Below, one piece after another: positions 24,974 through 36,940 of a stretch of 64,000 nucleotides of DNA (positions within the stretch are counted from its first letter, which is position 1; every line of letters begins with the position of its first letter). A program made the position numbers and the translations under genes. This DNA comes from Filosporella fistucella (lineage: Eukaryota; Ascomycota; Leotiomycetes; Helotiales): the NCBI GenBank assembly GCA_030077755.1, contig JAQJZZ010000007.1, positions 2,220,271 to 2,284,270 of the forward strand, given 5' to 3'. The notes under the pieces were generated by a model that saw nothing but the letters and a program-made list of their open reading frames with translations, did not search any database and had not been told where the DNA came from.

Positions 24974-25580
24974 GGTGGACCGTCTGTCGGTAATTGTGTG
25001 AAGAGGTCGCTATGTTGTTGACACTTGGAGTTTCGATGGAGCCTTCAGGGATTCGGCATGACAGGAGCTTATCTACACGTGACCGCGTCACGAGCTGCCT
25101 TGCCCCTGCAGAGCTGCTCGCTAGGTACATGAACCCTAGATAGCCGCTGCTCAGCGCTGGTTCTTGCTGGTGCCCAAAACATTCAACATTTAACATATTC
25201 CTCCCAATTAATCATCAAACACCTCTCTGGAGCGGTGCTTTCCCATCTGTTACTGCGTTGTTTATTTTTTCCCCCCAAGTCCTTCCTCTTATATATTGAT
25301 AACGTTTATTTCTAGTAAGAAAGCCTATCCACGAAGTTGAATGGATGGTGCCTGACGAGTTAACTTGCTAGAGCTACAAACAAAGCACACAATCAAATAA
25401 AGCTGCATCAAGATGTGCAAGACAAGTGTCGTACCCACGCAAAGCGTACACTCGTTGAATAATTATTATCAGTCAAGTGCGCCAGTCGTTGAATACATTC
25501 GGTTGTTTTTGCTAAGTCTTGCTTTAATTGCCTTATGGTACAGGCTCTAAATCGCTCGTTTCTTCATCTCTATCGAATCG
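24974..25580. other. Intergenic region between PIG-P and threonine aldolase
   Basis: Promoter of PIG-P and 3' region of the aldolase gene. It contains a T/C-rich run near 25263-25278. No gene supported. Confidence 0.5.
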
Positions 25581-27033
25581 TTACACGAACTTCCTCATAC
25601 CAGGAGGTTTACTTAGTGCATCCTCGAAGACCAGCATCAGCCTACGAAGCGATTCTTCACTGATCTGATGATGCAGAACAATCCTACAGCCATCAAGCTG
25701 GACACCGTACTGCCTCCCAAGTTCCTGAAATTCAACGTCTGTTATTCCGGCTGCATTCAGATCTACCCAGACCAAATTCGACTCCGACCTCCTTCGGAGC
25801 CTCCCTCCTTTTCGAATCCACATATCAGCCACCATCTTTGCTGTATCGTGAACAGCTCTGAGCTTTCCACCATTAGCCCCCCAGATGCCCGGTCCAAATG
25901 TTTCCTCCACCGCAGCTCTTGCAGCAGCGCTAAGCACTCCAGCCTGTCTCATTCCGCCGCCCATCCCCTTCCGAATTCTCCGAGCTCTGGCCACAAATTT
26001 CTTACTCCCTACGACCATGGCACCCATTGGAGCCCCTAGGCCTTTCGAGAAATCCAGAGATACACTATCGCAGCATTGTCCGAAGTCTGATAGGCTGCCA
26101 GCACCTGTCGCCACCGCCTCCCACAATCTTGCTCCGTCCATATGAAGCCGAATGTCATTATGTCGCGCCCAAGACGAAATCCTCTGAACTTCAGCCACCG
26201 GATGAACCAGTCCTGATATGGTGTTTTCCAAGCTGATTACGGATGTAGGACATTTGTGCACATCTTCGCTGAGGACAGCTTTTCTCTTCACGTCCTCCAG
26301 TGTTAAAAAGTCTCCATTCGATGGAGTAACACCTTGAATCATTGCTCCGGACAAGCTTGCTAGTCCACCAGCTTCCCAGTGGATGATGTGTGCCCGAGCA
26401 TCACACAGTACTGCGTGAGGAGGTTGAGTGAGATGTGTTCTCAAGGCCAGTTGATTCGCCATAGTTCCAGACAGAACAAAAATGCCAGCTTCGTGGCCGG
26501 TGAGACTCGCAATGTGGCGTTCGAGTGAAGAAGTTGTCTCATCTTCTTGATAGACATCATCTTGCAGTGTCGTTTCGATTATTGCTCGAAGCATAGGGAC
26601 GGTGGGCCTGGTCACAACATCACCTTTTCATGAGTCGTCAGCACGATATGTATGCCTTTGTTATGCTGGGTCGCTCCACTTGACACATTCAGCCAAAGGA
26701 CTTACTGCGAAAATCGAATTGAGCAGAGCCTGCATGGGTCCATTGGGATTTCCCTGACCGTAACAGATCAAGCATTTCGCCAAAAGCATCGTCCTCTGTA
26801 GATAATTTATATTTCTGCAGTGCAAAAGCTGCCTGGGTACTTTGAGACCGAGTTGGGCGGAATACGCCAACCCGAATGCCACCTCGAATGATCGTAGCTG
26901 GTTTCTGGCCCATCCGACCCCAGTGGAATGACGACTTGTATGCGAATGCCATTCCCGATGTTCTTTGTGGCCAGGAAGATAATTTGACGGCAATGTAAGG
27001 ATATGGTGGCTGCGTAGAGGAGAAACGTTTCAA
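25581..27033 (-). CDS. GLY1: Low-specificity L-threonine aldolase (PLP)
   Basis: Splits threonine or allo-threonine into glycine and acetaldehyde. Two exons, 27033-26706 and 26623-25581 (intron 82 nt), 456 aa. Splicing restores FDFRSDVVTRPTVPM, the normal start of the catalytic domain. Other visible marks are EDETTSSLE, HIIHWEAGG, LENTISG, LHMDGARLWEA and the PLP lysine in SVSLDFSKGLGAPMGA (about residue 303). The C-terminal small domain is complete. The catalytic domain is preceded by about 110 residues rich in Ser, Arg and Lys and poor in acidic residues at the start, which could be a mitochondrial presequence. Alternatively the true start lies downstream, for example at the internal Met of MAFAYKSS. 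Confidence 0.88.
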
Positions 27034-28483
27034 ATTTCAGTTGTCCTGAAATACAGCCTTTTCCTTAGCACAACCAACGTTCTCATTGATCACTTGCAAT
27101 CTCATTACGTCGGCTCGATCCATGGTGATAAGTTTGGAAAAAGGGCCAGAACATATACTCATAGCTTGTCGAGGAGATGGCACAGCATCGGACTTCTGCC
27201 GAGCACTCCAGGAACCCGTTTTATCACTCTCCACCGAATAGGATTGTGTACATCTCATCTTAGTCCAATTTCTCGCCTCCTCTATATCCCTGGTACTGCT
27301 CCCCAATCAACGCTTTAACGGCATTGGCCCAGGATCACGCCCTGTCCTCCATCCTCGTCAACCTAGGTACACTGAAATTTCGCAAAGACATGCAGCTGAA
27401 GTCTGATTTACGATGAGATCTCCATCAACACATGGCCAGATGCATTATTTCTTGTCGTTGAAGGTACACATCCATGGCAGTTTGAGATTACGTGAGACGG
27501 GACCAACAATCGTGGAAATTTTGACAGGAACAAATATTTCATCTGACACCGTTGAAGTGTGATATGAGTCGCGTATAAAGACTTTCATCTTGGCCTGGAG
27601 AGAGCTCAACACCATCTCGGCCAATTGGATTTGAGGGAGGTCAATTGGGTTGCTTCCGGGGTAAAGTCAAAGAACAGCTGTGCTGCGCCGCCGAGCCGCA
27701 TAACTTTGATCCAAGCTTGAACAAGGTTTGGGTATTGGATTCAACCTTTCACGGCTGCAGTCAGCGTGACTGGGAAAATTCGGCCCACCCCAGCCAGACA
27801 GAAGTTCTCTCTCGGAAACATCCAAGGAAGCCTGGCGAATCAATTGTGTTGAAAACCCAACAGCCGATCGATCGGCTTGGACTTCCACGCTCATAAGCGC
27901 TTGTCTATACGCTTGATCAAGGTGAGGTATCTCCGATGCTGTCATGGCAAACTATCTCTTCACCGAATATGACACCGAGAGCGAGAGCGTTCGATGTCAT
28001 CTTCCTTCGACACCTTCTCTTTCTGTTCTTCCTGAGATAGCTTTAGCATTTTCTTATCCATGTTCGTGTAGCAGGACCCTGTCGCGGAGGCAACTCTTCT
28101 TTTGCGTCAGCGCCCGGAGCATGCTAGAGAGTATATGCCACCAGGGGAATTTCATCTAGGAGGGGATCCTTGGGGGCAATTCCTCTCCCAGGCTCCCCCA
28201 GATATTTCGGTGGTTAGATATCTGTCACGTAACAAGGTGTGGACAAGGTGCGAGACAGGAAGACAAAAGAAGGAAAATGTGGTAACCAGACCGAGATGGT
28301 GTGGGTGAGGGGTACTTCTGTTCTAGAGAACCGATTTTAAATCTTGCGTGCCCAACTCCCGTTTTCCTTAATCCCGTTACTCGCAGTGATATGCTGTGCA
28401 GCTGCTAGTGTAACAGCCTTCCACCACTCTTCTCTCTTTCCATCACATCTATATCGCCTCGATCTACTCAGTACTTGGGAGCG
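27034..28483. other. 1.45 kb divergent promoter region
   Basis: Lies between the divergently transcribed aldolase and DHA1-type MFS genes. Open frames here are short and have no domain. No repeat or RNA gene recognised. Confidence 0.5.
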
Positions 28484-30508
28484 ATGGTCTCCCAACTTCT
28501 GCCTCTTGCGGCTCCTACGCTGGTTGCAGATGAGGAAAAAGATTTAGAAAATAAAAATGCCCTGAAGAAAGCGCTGACAGAGGCTTCAATCTATGTCGAA
28601 CCTCCTAGCCCATCGACCATCAAATTCCTAGATGATCTTGGATTATATCTGGCTGAAGACGACTTCGTCAAATGGAGGAAAGATGCGGTTGGTCATCCAA
28701 GAAACTGGTCACTTACAAGGAAGACTTTTGACACCAGCTTGGTGTTGATGCTTGATCTTTTTACGTAGGTTCCTACTGATTTTCGGTTAAACCATTCTGA
28801 TTCATTTCTGTACAGAACTGCAGTGAGCACGGCAGGTGTGGGTATTTCTAATATCTCCCTCTGAGATTTTCGCTGACCCAGGACGTAGCCATCTGTTGCA
28901 GAAATAGCCAGATTTGAATATGGCCTTACTCGAGTAGTTGCTCTTATCTCTTTTGCTAGCATGTAAGATCATACTTGAGAATATTGTTAGCTCTTTCTGA
29001 TGATGAAGGTATCAATTTGGACAAGCCTTCGGTGGGGTCATCTTTCCCCCGTACTCTGAGGCCTTCGGTCGCAAATCGGTCTATATTTCTGCTTCACTTG
29101 TATATTGTGTTTCTTGTGTTCTGGTTGGCTTCGTCCCCTCGGTTGCGGGCGCCATCGTTGGAAGATTCATCTCTGGTTTCGTTTCTGCAGTCCCATCGAT
29201 TATAGTCTCAGGGAGCATTGAAGATATGTTCAATATGAACCAGCGTGTGTGGATAATGTATGCATGGGCTTGTGCAACGACTGGAGGCTTGCTCATTGGA
29301 CCTATATATGGATCTTACATCTCAGCGATTCTCGGGTGGTGGGTAGCTCTTCACTTATCCTGCAGTGTGGTCTTTCTAATATGAAAATAGGAGATGGGTG
29401 TTTTACATTGCTGCTATGGTGACAGGCTGTGAGTAATGAACTTTGCACGGAACCTCATCCACCCTTCACCGGTCGCTGAGAAGAGATGTCTAAAACTGAC
29501 GATAATTGGTAGTTCTGACATTTCTCACTCTATTTATCAAGGAGAGTCGACCTAGCCGGTTGCTCTCGAGGCGACTTCGTCTTCTTCACACAAGAACGAA
29601 CCTTACACATTTGAGAATCAACAATCCCGATTTCACTCCAAATTTACGTACCTTTTCGAAAGTTGCCCTTCGCAGGCCAATCCGACTCTTCTTCACAGAT
29701 CCAATCGTATTTGTTGTTTCTGTTATGAGCGCCGTAGGCTGGGCACTCATTTATCTATTCACAGAGGCAATTCCGATCGTCTATACCACATATGGCCTCA
29801 CCCAGGAGCAGTCTTCTCTATTGTTCCTAGCGATTGGATTGGGAATTTTTCTGGGTGCTTTTTGTCGAGCACATGATCAGGGGGTACGTATTAGTAACGA
29901 CGAGTTGCCGTCCGTCTATCTTGCTGACGATTTCCGACCAGGTGCTACGGAAGCGAGCTGCGAATGGAAAGCCCCTCCATCCAGAAGATAAACTCACTGG
30001 GTTTGCTTTTGCTGCTCCGAGCTTAGCGTTTGGTCTCTGGTGGCTCGCGTTAACTACTCCCCCTGCATCAACCTTACCATGGTATGCCACTATACCTGGT
30101 TTGATTCCCATCGGTTTCGCAACCAACGAGTTTGCTTGCACGCTTTCAGGATACTTGGCAGATACTTATACTATCTATGCTTCTTCTGCATTTGCTGCAA
30201 TGTCATTCTTGAGGGCAGTGTTGGGTGGAGTTTTTCCATTGATTGGTGGTCCGATGTTTAGAAACCTTGGTTCGAACGTAAGCTAAATACACTCTTGTAA
30301 TTTTGTGACTCTTTCTTGTTTCGAATACGGCTCTAACAAGATATTGTAGTGGGCATCAGTCGTGCTCGCTGGAATTGCGACACTGTTCTGTGCAACGCCT
30401 GTTCTATTTTTGAAATATGGTCAGAGAATCAGACAACGGAGTAAATTTGCAATCTACAGCCTTGGGGTCAATAGAGAGACGCAAATTGAAGTTGATGATG
30501 TTGAGTGA
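28484..30508 (+). CDS. MFS multidrug transporter, DHA1 type
   Basis: Proton-coupled exporter-type transporter. Eight exons: 28484-28764, 28816-28835, 28902-28962, 29009-29338, 29391-29428, 29513-29883, 29942-30277, 30350-30508; 531 aa. The cytosolic N-terminus ends at WRKDAVGHPRNWS, the usual approach to helix 1 in this fungal subfamily. Then EYGLTRVVALISF, a YSEAFGRKSVYI motif A, GRFISGFVSAVPS, the MYAWACATTGGLLIGPIYGS motif C region and LGWRWVFYIAAMVTG follow. The second half has EQSSLLFLAIGLGIFLG and ends with a basic tail. The acceptor after the 20-nt exon 2 was set at 28900-28901, the only nearby AG that keeps frame. Substrate unknown; it could be drug or metabolite export. Confidence 0.85.
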
Positions 30509-30786
30509 GAGGTAAATCCACCGTTCGCCGGGCAGCGTTTTAGAAAATTTGTCACAATGTAAATATGACGAGGAATTGGTCGAACTGACTTTTTGTCCAA
30601 TCAATATTCAGAACCATACCGATGCTGATGCCTTGCCAATCCCCTGTAGGTATAATGCTTTTGAATGGCTGATCTACGCCACAGTCTGCCCATTCTGTCA
30701 CGCCTGTCGCGAACCTCGAAATACGACCCTCAAAAACATTGTGTTCTTTGCAATCACCAAAAATCTCACTACAAAAAGAGTGCATT

Positions 30787-32851
30787 ATGGACCTGCAGCC
30801 CTGGAATACGGAGCTTACCGTCGAGCCTCACACGTGTGAGTTTTGTAGTCAAGTTGTGATAGATCCCTCTACAGCCCAGACCGAAGAGATCGGATTGAAG
30901 ACTCAGCTATACAAAATTTGCAACTTTGTGGATGAACTTCAGTCTCATCAAAATTCCCCTCATACTTGTGGGTTGATTCGACATCACATCGAGCATCGAG
31001 GGCCAGCATTCGTTGATGCTGTCAACAGGGGAGTTGAACCGAACAATCAGGATTTGATTCTGGAGGTTCACTCCTACGATGGCGAGGGATATCAGATTCG
31101 TACCGCTTATACAAAGTTTCGCGGAAGCAGGATTGCTGAATTTGACATCTACTCTTATCCAGGTACGCGGGTTCCAGAAAACTTACTATCGCCATACCTG
31201 ACAGAACCCAGATGATCCAGCCGCTAGTTATGTTGCAAGACGTCCTGTCAATCGACGATTCAATTCGGAGCAGAGTTTTACGCTTGCAAAAAACTGGCTT
31301 ATTAATTGTTCTGGTGGGCATGAAAACTGCCCGAAATACGACGTGTCTGAACTCCCTACTAGAGTGTTGGACGTCTCTTCTGAACCGATAAAGCTATCTA
31401 TTCCGTCTGAGGAGATTAAAGGCTCTTATGCTGCTTTAAGTTATTGCTGGGGAGGACCACAGCCGATGAAGACCACTATCTCGAACGTAGAGCGATATAC
31501 CATCGAGATAGATGAGAACAAGCTTCCAAAGACAATTCGAGATGCTATCGAAGTCACTCGGAATCTAAATCTCCAATTCCTCTGGGTGGACAGCCTCTGC
31601 ATCATCCAAGACGATGTACGAGATGTAGCCAGGGAGCTAAACAAGATGCCTCAGATATACGCACAAGCACTAGTCACAATCTCGGCTACATCAGCTCAAA
31701 CATGCAATGACGGATTCTTGCAAGAGAGAGAGCCACCCATGTCAGCATATTGGGCATTCAAAGTCGGGTTTCGATGTCCAGATGGACAATTGGGAAGCGT
31801 AATCATGGAAAATCATCAACCACTCAATGAATCGGACGAGCCTATCCATTCTCGTGGATGGACGCTACAGGAAACACTTCTCTCGCCTCGTTTTCTGAGT
31901 TATGGGACCAGACAGATTCGGTGGAGATGTCCTTCGTATCATCTCACTGAAGGTGGACGATGGGACGAGGGAACATATGACGCTAACCAATTTCTTCATG
32001 GCAAGGCCACCATCCCCGAAAAAGAACATTATCTGTGGGGCAAAGAAGAGTTCGATAAGGACGAGGAAGACAAATTTGATGTTATTGATCGGTGGAACTC
32101 GATTGTGACAGCGTTTTCTGCTCGCAACTTGTCGGTGCCATCAGATAAGCTGCCTGCCATTTCGGCAATTGCCCAAGAACTATCTACAAAAATAGGTGGA
32201 GATTATTTGGCAGGTCTTTGGAGTCCTTCATTGCTCTTGCAGTTGTTATGGAATGTCGAAGCAGGGGAGCAACGCCCTCGCCCTGCGAGTTATCGGGCAC
32301 CTTCATGGTCATGGGCTTCAGTGGATGGCGTAATTAGTCCAGGAGGCTGCCATCCATACGAAGACCCGGAATGCGTTGAGATTCTGAGTTGCGTGGTCAA
32401 GCCCTTAGCACCAGAAGCACCATTTGGAGAAATTAAGAGCGGCATTTTAAAAATTGGGGGTCGGCTGAAGACAGCGAAATGGGACGAAACCAGAGAGTTT
32501 TTAAAAGACCCCTCGTTCATTGCTTATGAAGATAAATTACCAATGGAACTGACGATGGATTGTTGTGAAGAGCTGCCAGAAGAAATTTGGTGTTTAGAGT
32601 TGCAGGCCGCTGATGAGGGCTTTCGTCCGGATATCGAGGGCATCTTGCTGCTTCCCTGTCCAGAAGAGGACGTTTTCAGACGATTAGGAAGGTTTAGTTT
32701 GAGCACATATAGGCCCCAAACCTTGTCAGACGGGCATAGGCAAGAACATGGACTTCTCTGCAGACTTACGAATACTCTTGCTCCTGGACATCCAGAGAGG
32801 CTTCCTGACTGGTTTGTGGGATGCGAGAAGAAGGAGATAGTTTTGATCTAA
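30787..32851 (+). CDS. HET-domain protein (heterokaryon incompatibility type)
   Basis: Cytosolic protein of the HET family, members of which trigger cell death on non-self recognition; most paralogues have unknown roles. Exons 30787-31162 and 31212-32851; 671 aa. The N-terminal part (about 125 aa) carries cysteines (CEFCSQVV, SPHTCG). The HET domain begins at about residue 198 with YAALSYCWGG, followed by LPKTIRDAIEVTRNL, LWVDSLCIIQDD, IYAQALVTISA and RGWTLQETLLSPR. A later SYRAPSWSWASVDG is common in this family. The start ATG opens MDLQPWNTEL. No transmembrane segments. It lies in the same orientation as the MFS gene but shares no obvious pathway with it. Confidence 0.9.
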
Positions 32852-33433
32852 TGCGAGCAGAGTCAACTTGATATACCATGATATCCTCAACCAAGGAGAA
32901 GTCATATGTCTGGATCCTGGCGCACATTTCATCATCTTCACAACAAGAAGAAAAAAGAATCCGAAGATTTCGAATAAAATCATGCAGATGCAGGTTGAAG
33001 ATCGAAAAGCTGTATCAATGCCAATAAATGGCGCAGCCACCACCTGCCCTAAAGGGGACGCTAACCAGATCTAGACTCTCGTAAGCTGCATGTCATCAGG
33101 ACCTCCACCTCAACCTCAACCTCGACCTCGTGGAATCATCGGATTTTTAGTCATTAAGAAGATTTCGAATATGAACCTGCATTGCTCATATTCAATCCAT
33201 GAATGCAGTTCTAATAGCTGCAAATAAAATCGGGGTTCCACGGCACGACTTATCTTGAACGCCACAGCGGCTGAGGTACATCTCCGTTGTCTTACCTTGC
33301 TTATTTCATCAATCCCCGAAAAAGAAGACAAACTCATCAATTTTCATGTCTTACAGCCTCACACAAGGAGAATACATATTCTTGCCCTCCGAGAATCTTC
33401 TTCCTTTAACACATTACGGATATTTTCTATGAC
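32852..33433. other. Intergenic region
   Basis: Non-coding between the HET gene and the DOMON-b561 gene. A short CTCAAC/CTCGAC run lies near 33105-33128. No gene supported. Confidence 0.5.
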
Positions 33434-34937
33434 ATGATGAATATATCGAAATTAGCTCTCGGGCTGCTATCCTTGGCGAGGACGATAGTGGGATCCTCTC
33501 TACAGTTCTGTCGAGTGCATGAGGGCATGAAAAGCGACCTCTGTCTAGCACTGAACTCCTACAAGAATATAACCACCGATAAGAATGACTTGTCTTTGCA
33601 TATTTCTGTGCGACTTGTTGAGGAACGGACGGGTTGGGCGGGATTTGGGGTGGGCGATCAGATGGATAAAGCACTGATGTTTATATTGTATCCTGGAGTT
33701 GAAGAAAGGGGTAATGCTCATGATCCTTCACTCAAAATCACACTACTAACAGAAAACAGATGTCACTGTGAGCATTCGATCAACGATGGCTCATACCCCA
33801 CCTTGGGTGACACCAGAGGCACCAGAAATCCACGTGACGAGAGCATGGATCGATGGCGCTGGATTGTACAATGCACAGATCCTTTGCTATGACTGTGAAA
33901 AATGGGGTGGTAATCCATTGAAAGTGACAAACAAGAAGCAGTTTTGGTTGTGGGGAACAAATTATCGGCAAGAGACGAGGTCGGCTGATCCGGATCTCTT
34001 GCTAGTTATGCACACTGATCGAGGTATATACGCTTTCTTGAAGTCGAATTTATAGCTTACTTGATAGGAATTGAACCATTGGATATGACAAGCAGTTATT
34101 CTGCTCATGAGGAAGAGATAGCTCAAGTCACAGCAGAGCGAATCTCGATTACCCCTGCCCCACCATTGGAACAGAAGCCGAAACACCACAAGCATAGCGC
34201 TTTTGGAATTGTTTCCATTCATGGATTCCTGTTATCTGTTGGATTCCTATCCTTAACTGGAGGTATTTTGGCGATTCGAAGCGGTCTTCCAAATGCTTTC
34301 AAATTGCACTGGGTGATTCAGGCAATTGCTGGAAGCGCGATTGTCGTTGGCTGTTTGTTGGGAATCAAGCTTTCATTCGCGGTAAATGATGTGTAGCCAT
34401 TTGAACATGGAAGCTGATGAATGTGCAGCATGGCGGACATTTCAACAAGCTTCACCAAATCATCGGTCTCAGCATTTTTCCTGTTGTTATTATTCAAGGA
34501 CTCCTTGGGTACTGGCATCATGTGAATTATGTAAAGTTCGGTAGAAGGACCAAGGTATCATATTACCATGTATGGGCCGGTCGAGTACTGCTCCTGGCGG
34601 GAAATATTAACGCCTGGCTGTAAGTGAAATGCATCTGAATGTTGCATTTGTTGACTTTATTTCCAGAGGAATGCGACTTGCCCACGCGGAAGCACTTACT
34701 TTCTATATTTGGTTTGGCTGTGTTCTCGCCCAATTCATGGTCTTGGTTCCAATGTGGTATTTCTGGAGCAGAGGACAAACAGTGTTGGAGCTTGTCCGAG
34801 GACAAGAGAAGAATGTTGAGGATGCGGGGTATGCGACTGTAGAGCAGGAAGCATTCATACTGGGCGACGATGACTTCGATGATGATGATGATGATGATGA
34901 GGAGAGGGGCAAAAAAGGCGACTTAGAAATGAAGTGA
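33434..34937 (+). CDS. DOMON and cytochrome b561 domain protein (secretory membrane redox protein)
   Basis: Predicted secretory-pathway or plasma-membrane haem protein moving electrons across the membrane. Exons 33434-33710, 33760-34023, 34068-34381, 34429-34619, 34667-34937; 438 aa. It has a hydrophobic signal peptide (MMNISKLALGLLSLARTIVG). A DOMON-like domain follows (about 20-190; VEERTGWAGFGVGDQMDKAL). The b561 core comes next (about 215-380) with histidines in SIHGFLLS, LHWVIQ, KLHQIIGL and YYHVWAGR that match the two haem-ligand pairs, then a further helix (LTFYIWFGCVLAQFMVL). The tail has an Asp run encoded by (GAT)n and no membrane segment. Related fungal proteins pair with ferric reductases or polysaccharide oxidases; the partner here is unknown. 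Confidence 0.88.
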
Positions 34938-35188
34938 GCACCTGAGTTGTAGATGAAGCGCTGTCTTAATTTCACAATTTCTCAGATTCAATGCACTTAG
35001 TCGGTCTGATTGGTCATGTCGTGATTCAGACAGGAAACACTGCTGTGACAAACTTAAACACGTTTCAAATTTCGAATTGTCTTTCCCATATTTAATCTGT
35101 GTCCTCTGTGGTTACTGGAACAACGAGTCATACACGAGTAAATCTCTCGAGATTCGAGCTCGAGCACTCAGATCTTCAAAAGCAGAAG

Positions 35189-35881
35189 ATGTCTTCTCCA
35201 ACCAAGGTGGACCACATCATTTTCAAAGTATGCATGAACTGTGGTTTTGATACTTTGGAGTTTCCAGAACGATATCAAAGTCGTGGGCCAAGTTATCGAT
35301 GTCTCGAATGCGAGAAGTATACTTTCGTGCTTGTGTGCTCCGAATGCCTTTTTGAGCATCATCCCGAATGCCCACTGACACACTTACTCGCAAGGAACGA
35401 GAAATCAACAGATAGAAAATATGAGGACAACAAAGAGCAGGATGATGAGAGAGGAAGGACACGAGCACGCAGGAGAGACGGAAACATGAAAAGGAACAAA
35501 GAGACAAAACCGCTTCCCCGATCTCAAGGTTATACTAAACCGCTGAACACCAATTCGAGGAGCAAGAGTAAGACGAATGTCGAGGTAAAGTTTTGTCTAG
35601 ATTGCACACAGAGACGCTGTAATGCCTGCAACCCGGGATATATGAGGCTGATTGCTGATATGAACGAGTTTTCTCGGGATTTCGCAGAGGAGATGAGGCT
35701 TTGCACGCTTTGCGAGCACGACTTTTGTCCTGGGAGCTCTCTCATTGTTGAATTGAGATGTCGAGAGTGTTGTCATGGAGTGTGCGAGGACTGCGAGCGG
35801 AAGGTTGATGGAAATGGTGAAGAGTGGAGTATCTGCTGTAAATGCGATAAGGTAAGGGAAGAAAAAAAGAATAGGGAGTAA
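35189..35881 (+). CDS. Cysteine-rich protein with ZZ-like zinc finger
   Basis: Single-exon protein of 230 aa. The first part has a ZZ-like pattern: CMNCGF, then YRCLECEKY, LVCSECLFEHHPECPLTH (residues about 15-65). A basic, low-complexity linker (REKK/RRRDGN type) follows. The C-terminal half has more Cys pairs: CLDCTQRRCNACNPGY, CTLCEHDFCPG, CRECCHGVCEDCER and CCKCDKVRE. The repeated CxxC pairs suggest several zinc sites, but I do not recognise a named family beyond the ZZ-like part. The start was set at the ATG at 35189 (MSSPTKVD); the frame is open 30 codons upstream without an earlier ATG. No signal peptide. Could be a regulatory or ubiquitin-related adaptor, but no function is claimed. 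Confidence 0.6.
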   Translation: MSSPTKVDHIIFKVCMNCGFDTLEFPERYQSRGPSYRCLECEKYTFVLVCSECLFEHHPECPLTHLLARNEKSTDRKYEDNKEQDDERGRTRARRRDGNMKRNKETKPLPRSQGYTKPLNTNSRSKSKTNVEVKFCLDCTQRRCNACNPGYMRLIADMNEFSRDFAEEMRLCTLCEHDFCPGSSLIVELRCRECCHGVCEDCERKVDGNGEEWSICCKCDKVREEKKNRE

Positions 35882-36940
35882 TAGGCTGGCGTGGTGCCGT
35901 CGCTACCATAAGTGATTTGGAAAAGCGAACTTGCTACGCACACAAGACAAGCATGACCATCTGAGACTGAAATTTCAACGACCATTTTGTGCAAAAGAGA
36001 CAAGTTTCATAAAGACCAGCTTGGAGCTATGGAACAAAACCTGGTACGAGAACATGCGACACGCAATCTTTACATCTCTGGTGTAGACAAATATTTCTGA
36101 AGCGATAAACAACCTGTCCCTATAGCAGTAAAGAATTGAACATTCATTCCAAGCGCAGTAGGCTTCTTTTTCGATGGCAAATCGGCGGCCGAAATATGAG
36201 AAAAGTATGCGCAAGGGTAAAGTGCAGACAACAAACGGGGAACCATTTCCTGATTGAATATTCTGCCCGACTTGGGCTGTTGCGGGTAGTGGTGATGATG
36301 CAGAACAACAACCGGAAGAAAGCTGCACCGTATCACATGACACAGCCTCTCAGGCATCAAGGCATCAAGCCGAAATATCATGAAATCAGAAACCCAACGT
36401 CCAGCTTCATTCAACAACAACGCTTTCAATACATAACAACTCTTTTCACTCCCACTCGCTATGGGAATCCAATCCATTGATACCACAGTTAAGTCTCTTG
36501 CCATTAGTATGGAGTTGGCGTTAAAGATGTGGTCGCTGCGGCACTTCCCAGCTTCCAGGTACTCCTACGCCGCTTCATATATCTCTCAGTTTCTCCATCA
36601 CTATTCCCCTTTGTCTCGTTTTCTTCTTATGTATATATCCAACTTCTCCCGCTCCTTCAAATGAGCATACTCAACACCTCTCTGCTATATTGTTGACGGT
36701 GCTTTCCCCTTTCCCCATCCCCTCTCCATCCCCAAATGCCTTCATCTTTCTGGCCGAACCTCGCTTGTGGTACCTCTTCGGCGCTAGGCTAGAAAAAGCC
36801 CATTCATACCAATCTTTGTCAACGCGCCTCCCTCACCAAACACATCAACACTTCTCCAATATTCATCAGCAAAAAAACATCAACACTACTTGCGAAACAT
36901 CGAAACGAAATACTCAATTTTTCACCGATAAACGATCACA
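35882..36940. other. Intergenic region and H2A.Z promoter/leader
   Basis: About 1 kb. The last 300 nt before the H2A.Z start are strongly pyrimidine-biased (CT-rich around 36590-36760), as is frequent in strongly expressed fungal promoters. Minus-strand open frames at 35975-36504 are not convincing genes. Confidence 0.5.

Noticed and set aside
36070..36504. 144-codon minus-strand open frame upstream of H2A.Z
   Set aside because: Overlaps the likely H2A.Z promoter, overlaps another frame on the same strand, and shows no family resemblance.
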